From: Mycobacterium sp. | Lineage (GTDB): Bacteria > Actinomycetota > Actinomycetes > Mycobacteriales > Mycobacteriaceae | Reading direction: 5' to 3' | DNA: 36,495 bases | NCBI GenBank assembly: GCA_025963385.1 | Contig: JAOPUT010000046.1 | Span: 1-36,495, forward strand | Notes under the pieces: generated by a model | The model's database searches: none | Told to the model about the DNA's origin: nothing | The model's input: only the letters and a program-made list of their open reading frames with translations | Shown: positions 33,467-36,495 of the stretch, piece after piece | How the letters are laid out: each line of letters opens with the position of its first letter | Numbering within the stretch: the stretch's first letter is position 1 | Position numbers and translations under genes: made by a program

Positions 33467-34957
33467 ATGAAGCTGACTCAACTCGACGACTGGCTCAAGC
33501 TGCGGGCCAACGTCAATCTACCGAGCGGGATGTGGATCGACGGCCGCAGCGCAGGCGCGCAAGACGGCGCGACGAGCGCATTGGTGTCGCCCCGTGACGG
33601 AGAGATCCTGACTCACCTGCCGGCTGCCAGCGCACACGACGTAGCCCGGGCAGTGCGCTCGGCGCGCGCCGCGTTCGACAGCGGCGTGTGGTCCCGAATT
33701 TCCCCGCGTGAACGCGGCGAGACCCTGATCCGGTGGGCCGACCTGCTCGAGGAACACCGCGACGAGATGGCGTTGTTGATCTCCCTGGAGATGGGCAAGC
33801 CCGTCACCGTTGCTTGGAACATCGAGATGAAGACCACCATCGGTCTCATTCGCTGGTACGGCGAGCTCGCCGACAAGCTGATGGACGAATCTCCCCGCGG
33901 CAAGGGTGACGCGCTGGCGTTGGTGACCCGCGAACCCATGGGGGTGGTCGCCGCGATCACGCCGTGGAACTTCCCAATGACGTTGTCGGCGTTCAAGATG
34001 CCTGCTGCTCTGGTCGCTGGGAACACCGTGGTCCTCAAGCCGGCCAGTCAGTCACCTCTGTCGGTGCTGCGGGCGGCCGAACTGGCGAGCCAGGCCGGAC
34101 TCCCCGACGGTGTGCTGCAGGTCGTCACCGGGAGCGGGCCCGTCACCGGCGCGGCCCTGGCGAGCGACGACAACGTGGCGACGCTGACCTTCACCGGATC
34201 GACGGCGGTGGGCAAGCAACTGCTGCACTACTCTGCGGACTCCAATGCCAAGCCAATCTGGCTCGAGCTCGGCGGCAAGTCGCCGAACATCATCTTCCCC
34301 GACGCCCCCGACATGGCCGAGGCCATCAGTGTTGCGGGATGGGCGATTTCGTTCAACTCCGGTCAGATGTGCACGGCCGGTTCGCGTCTGCTCGTGCACC
34401 GCGACATCCACGACGAGGTGGTCGCAGGAGTCGCGGACTATCTCGGTGGGCTCCGCATCGGCGATCCGCTGGATCCCGAGACGCAGCTGGGTCCACTGGC
34501 CTCACGGCGTCACCGCGACGACGTCCTCTCGGAGATCAGCAAGGGCAAGCAAACAGAAGCCACGCTCGTCCTGGGTAGTGACCAGCCGATCGACGGACCC
34601 GGCTGGTTCGTCGAACCGGCGGTGTTCGCCGGCGTCCAAGCCGATGATCGCCTGGCACAACACGAAATCTTCGGCCCCGTCGTCTCGGTGCTGGCGTTCG
34701 ACGACGAGGACGAGGCGATCCGCATCGCCAACAACTCCGACTATGGTTTGGGATCCGCGGTCTGGACGTCGAATCTGTCTCGTGCGGCTCAACTCTCGCG
34801 TCGACTCGACGCCGGACTGGTGTGGGTCAACTGCTATGAGGAAGGCGACTACTCGGTACCCTTCGGCGGTCGCAAGCTGTCCGGCCACGGCGGCGACAAG
34901 AGTGCTCACGGGCTGGAGAAGTTCACCTCGATGAAGACCACGTGGATGGCGGTCTGA
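33467..34957 (+). CDS. aldehyde dehydrogenase, gamma-glutamyl-aminoaldehyde type
   Basis: 496 residues from ATG 33467; a TTG at 33455 would add four residues. NAD site TPWNFPMTL and FTGSTAVGK, general base in WLELGGKSP (E267), nucleophile in SGQMCTAGSR (C302), and C-terminal VPFGGRKLSGHGGDKSAHGLEKFT and SMKTTW. It is closer to PuuC and betaine-aldehyde-like enzymes than to the 2-oxoglutarate-semialdehyde type at 369. Placed after ligase, alcohol dehydrogenase and hydrolase, it would oxidise the gamma-glutamylated aldehyde to the acid before hydrolysis. Confidence 0.9.
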   Translation: MKLTQLDDWLKLRANVNLPSGMWIDGRSAGAQDGATSALVSPRDGEILTHLPAASAHDVARAVRSARAAFDSGVWSRISPRERGETLIRWADLLEEHRDEMALLISLEMGKPVTVAWNIEMKTTIGLIRWYGELADKLMDESPRGKGDALALVTREPMGVVAAITPWNFPMTLSAFKMPAALVAGNTVVLKPASQSPLSVLRAAELASQAGLPDGVLQVVTGSGPVTGAALASDDNVATLTFTGSTAVGKQLLHYSADSNAKPIWLELGGKSPNIIFPDAPDMAEAISVAGWAISFNSGQMCTAGSRLLVHRDIHDEVVAGVADYLGGLRIGDPLDPETQLGPLASRRHRDDVLSEISKGKQTEATLVLGSDQPIDGPGWFVEPAVFAGVQADDRLAQHEIFGPVVSVLAFDDEDEAIRIANNSDYGLGSAVWTSNLSRAAQLSRRLDAGLVWVNCYEEGDYSVPFGGRKLSGHGGDKSAHGLEKFTSMKTTWMAV

Positions 34958-34996
34958 GGACCTGGCCGCCGAACAGAAGACATCTCTGGAGGATTC

Positions 34997-36495
34997 GTGA
35001 ACGCGGTATCGCACACCGAACTGACGCCGTTGTCGTTCCTGGAGCGGTCGAGCCAGGTGTTTGCGACCAAGACCGCCGTGGTCTACGAGACCAGGTCCTG
35101 GACCTATCGCGAGTTCGCCGACGAAGTCGACCGCGTCGCCGCGGCGCTGACGGCAAGCGGTGTCGGCCGCGGCGACCGAGTCGCCTACCTGATGCCCAAT
35201 CTGCCGGAGATGTTGGTCGCCCACTATGCGGTACCGAGGGCGGGGGCGGTGCTGGTGGCCATCAACACACGTCTGTCGAGCGACGAGATCGCCTACATAC
35301 TCGAGCATTCGGGTGCGGTCATGTTGATTGCCGATGCTGACTACGCCGAGACGGTCGCTGCCGCCGTCGACGTGGCGGCGACGGTGCGCGAAGTGGTCGT
35401 CGCGGTGGACCAGGTCGCTCAGTCAAGCGGTGAAGCCGTGCCGCGAACTGCTCAACGACTCGGCTTCACCGACTATCGTGACTTTCACCGCAGGGCATCC
35501 GAGGCGGGCAACCCTGCTGTCGATCTGCGCGAGCGCGACCCGATCGCCATCAACTACACCTCAGGGACCACGGGACGTCCGAAGGGCGTCGTCTACTCCC
35601 ATCGCGGGGCATACCTGAATTCGTTCGGTGAGATCGTCCACTCGTCGCTCACGGCGGACAGCGTGTATCTGTGGACACTGCCGATGTTCCACTGCAACGG
35701 CTGGTGCACGACATGGGCGGTGACGGCCATTGGTGGGACCCACGTATGTCTTCGAGAGGTCAGGGGAGACGTCATCTGGCGCGAAATCCGCTCCAGGGCA
35801 GTAACTCACCTCAACGGCGCGCCCACGGTCGTCACCACGATTCTCAACTCCCGGGGCGCCGACGCGCTCGAGCACCCTCTCACCATCACCACCGCGGGCG
35901 CCCCACCCAGCCCGTCGACGATCGCCGAAGTGGAGCAGCTGGGATTCACCATCGTGCACGTCTACGGCCTCACCGAGACCTACGGTCCGTACAGCGTGTG
36001 TCAACCCCAACGCTCGTGGTCCTCTGAAGAGCCCGAAGCTCGGGCGCGTATGCAGGCACGGCAGGGAGTGGGCATGATTCAGGCTGACCGGCTTCGAGTC
36101 GTCGGAATGGACATGGTCGACGTGCCCGCCGATGGCGCCACGATGGGCGAAATCGTAATGCGCGGCAACAACGTCATGCTCGGCTACTTCGACGACACCG
36201 ACGGGACGAGCAAGGCGTTCGACGGCGGATGGTTCCACTCCGGGGATCTCGGTGTGGTGCATCCCGACGGCTACGTCGAATTGCGTGACCGGGCAAAGGA
36301 CGTCGTGATCTCGGGCGGTGAGAACATCTCGACCATCGAGGTCGAACAGTCGCTCATGAGCCACCCCGGCGTGCTGGAGACTGCCGTGATCGGGGTGCCC
36401 GACGAGCAGTGGGGCGAGCGACCGCGGGCCTACGTCGTGTTGAAGCCCGGAAGCGGCGCCTGCGAGGCGGATCTGATTGCCCACGTCAAGCAGCG
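34997..36495 (+). CDS. acyl-CoA ligase, AMP-binding (FadD-type), cut by window end
   Basis: GTG start at 34997 with CTGGAGGA just upstream; 499 codons are visible with no stop before the edge. Adenylation motifs: YTSGTTGRPKGVVYSH (187-202), FHCNGWCTTW, the A5-like VHVYGLTETYGPY and GWFHSGDLGVVHPDGYVELRDR, with KDVVISGGENIST and the C-terminal domain beginning after it. The group resembles medium-chain and DmdB/FadD35-like ligases. It activates a carboxylic acid to its CoA thioester with ATP, linking the amine part of the operon to the acyl-CoA dehydrogenase and kinase at 21561-23800. Only roughly the last 30-50 residues appear to be missing. Confidence 0.93.
   Translation, partial: MNAVSHTELTPLSFLERSSQVFATKTAVVYETRSWTYREFADEVDRVAAALTASGVGRGDRVAYLMPNLPEMLVAHYAVPRAGAVLVAINTRLSSDEIAYILEHSGAVMLIADADYAETVAAAVDVAATVREVVVAVDQVAQSSGEAVPRTAQRLGFTDYRDFHRRASEAGNPAVDLRERDPIAINYTSGTTGRPKGVVYSHRGAYLNSFGEIVHSSLTADSVYLWTLPMFHCNGWCTTWAVTAIGGTHVCLREVRGDVIWREIRSRAVTHLNGAPTVVTTILNSRGADALEHPLTITTAGAPPSPSTIAEVEQLGFTIVHVYGLTETYGPYSVCQPQRSWSSEEPEARARMQARQGVGMIQADRLRVVGMDMVDVPADGATMGEIVMRGNNVMLGYFDDTDGTSKAFDGGWFHSGDLGVVHPDGYVELRDRAKDVVISGGENISTIEVEQSLMSHPGVLETAVIGVPDEQWGERPRAYVVLKPGSGACEADLIAHVKQ

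Overview
The window is high-GC actinobacterial DNA with a mycobacterial character. The block pgm / two crcB genes / F420-type oxidoreductase / small conserved proteins (about 15.3-20.8 kb) resembles, from memory, the pgmA-Rv3069-Rv3070-Rv3072c neighbourhood of M. tuberculosis. Catabolic genes of FadE, FadD and TetR type, many GTG starts and frequent 4-base stop/start overlaps fit Mycolicibacterium or a relative. No species is claimed.

Layout. (1) 1-368: IS110-like and IS30-like transposase ends lying head to tail. (2) 369-9636, minus strand: a probable catabolic operon. In transcription order it holds an APC permease, a PuuC-type aldehyde dehydrogenase, a DHDPS-family lyase, an enolase-superfamily dehydratase resembling cis-3-hydroxyproline dehydratase, a cNMP/CBS/DUF294 protein, a DEDD exonuclease and a 2-oxoglutarate-semialdehyde-type dehydrogenase. 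The set suggests hydroxyproline-like or aldarate-like breakdown through 2-oxoglutarate semialdehyde. (3) 9908-12136: a trehalose-synthase-like GH13 enzyme, converging on a pair of acyl-CoA dehydrogenases (12133-14419, minus), followed by a lipoprotein and a small conserved protein. (4) 15538-20801, plus strand: a membrane protein, an LLM oxidoreductase, a fluoride-riboswitch candidate controlling two FluC/CrcB subunits, phosphoglucomutase and an MFS exporter. (5) 20858-21282: tRNA-Ala(GGC), a perfect 22-bp palindrome and a truncated phage-type integrase, which together look like an island boundary.

(6) 21561 to the end: an accessory cluster and the most interesting part of the window. It encodes an acyl-CoA dehydrogenase plus APH-type kinase (ACAD10/11 or LvaC/LvaA-like), a PhyH-type dioxygenase, an APC permease, an imine-reductase-like enzyme, a TetR regulator, a 2,4-diaminopentanoate/native-amine-dehydrogenase-like enzyme, an SCP2-like protein, a glutamine-synthetase-like gamma-glutamyl-amide ligase, a zinc alcohol dehydrogenase, a PuuD-type gamma-glutamyl hydrolase, an aldehyde dehydrogenase and an acyl-CoA ligase that runs off the window.

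Four promoter regions of this cluster share a 25-bp element with a TGRTCA-NN-TGATCA core, and the TetR gene has its own 26-bp dyad at its start. I propose one regulon for gamma-glutamylation-dependent breakdown of an amine or amino alcohol. Its carbon skeleton would be passed to CoA chemistry that handles 4-hydroxyacyl-CoA. The substrate cannot be named from sequence.
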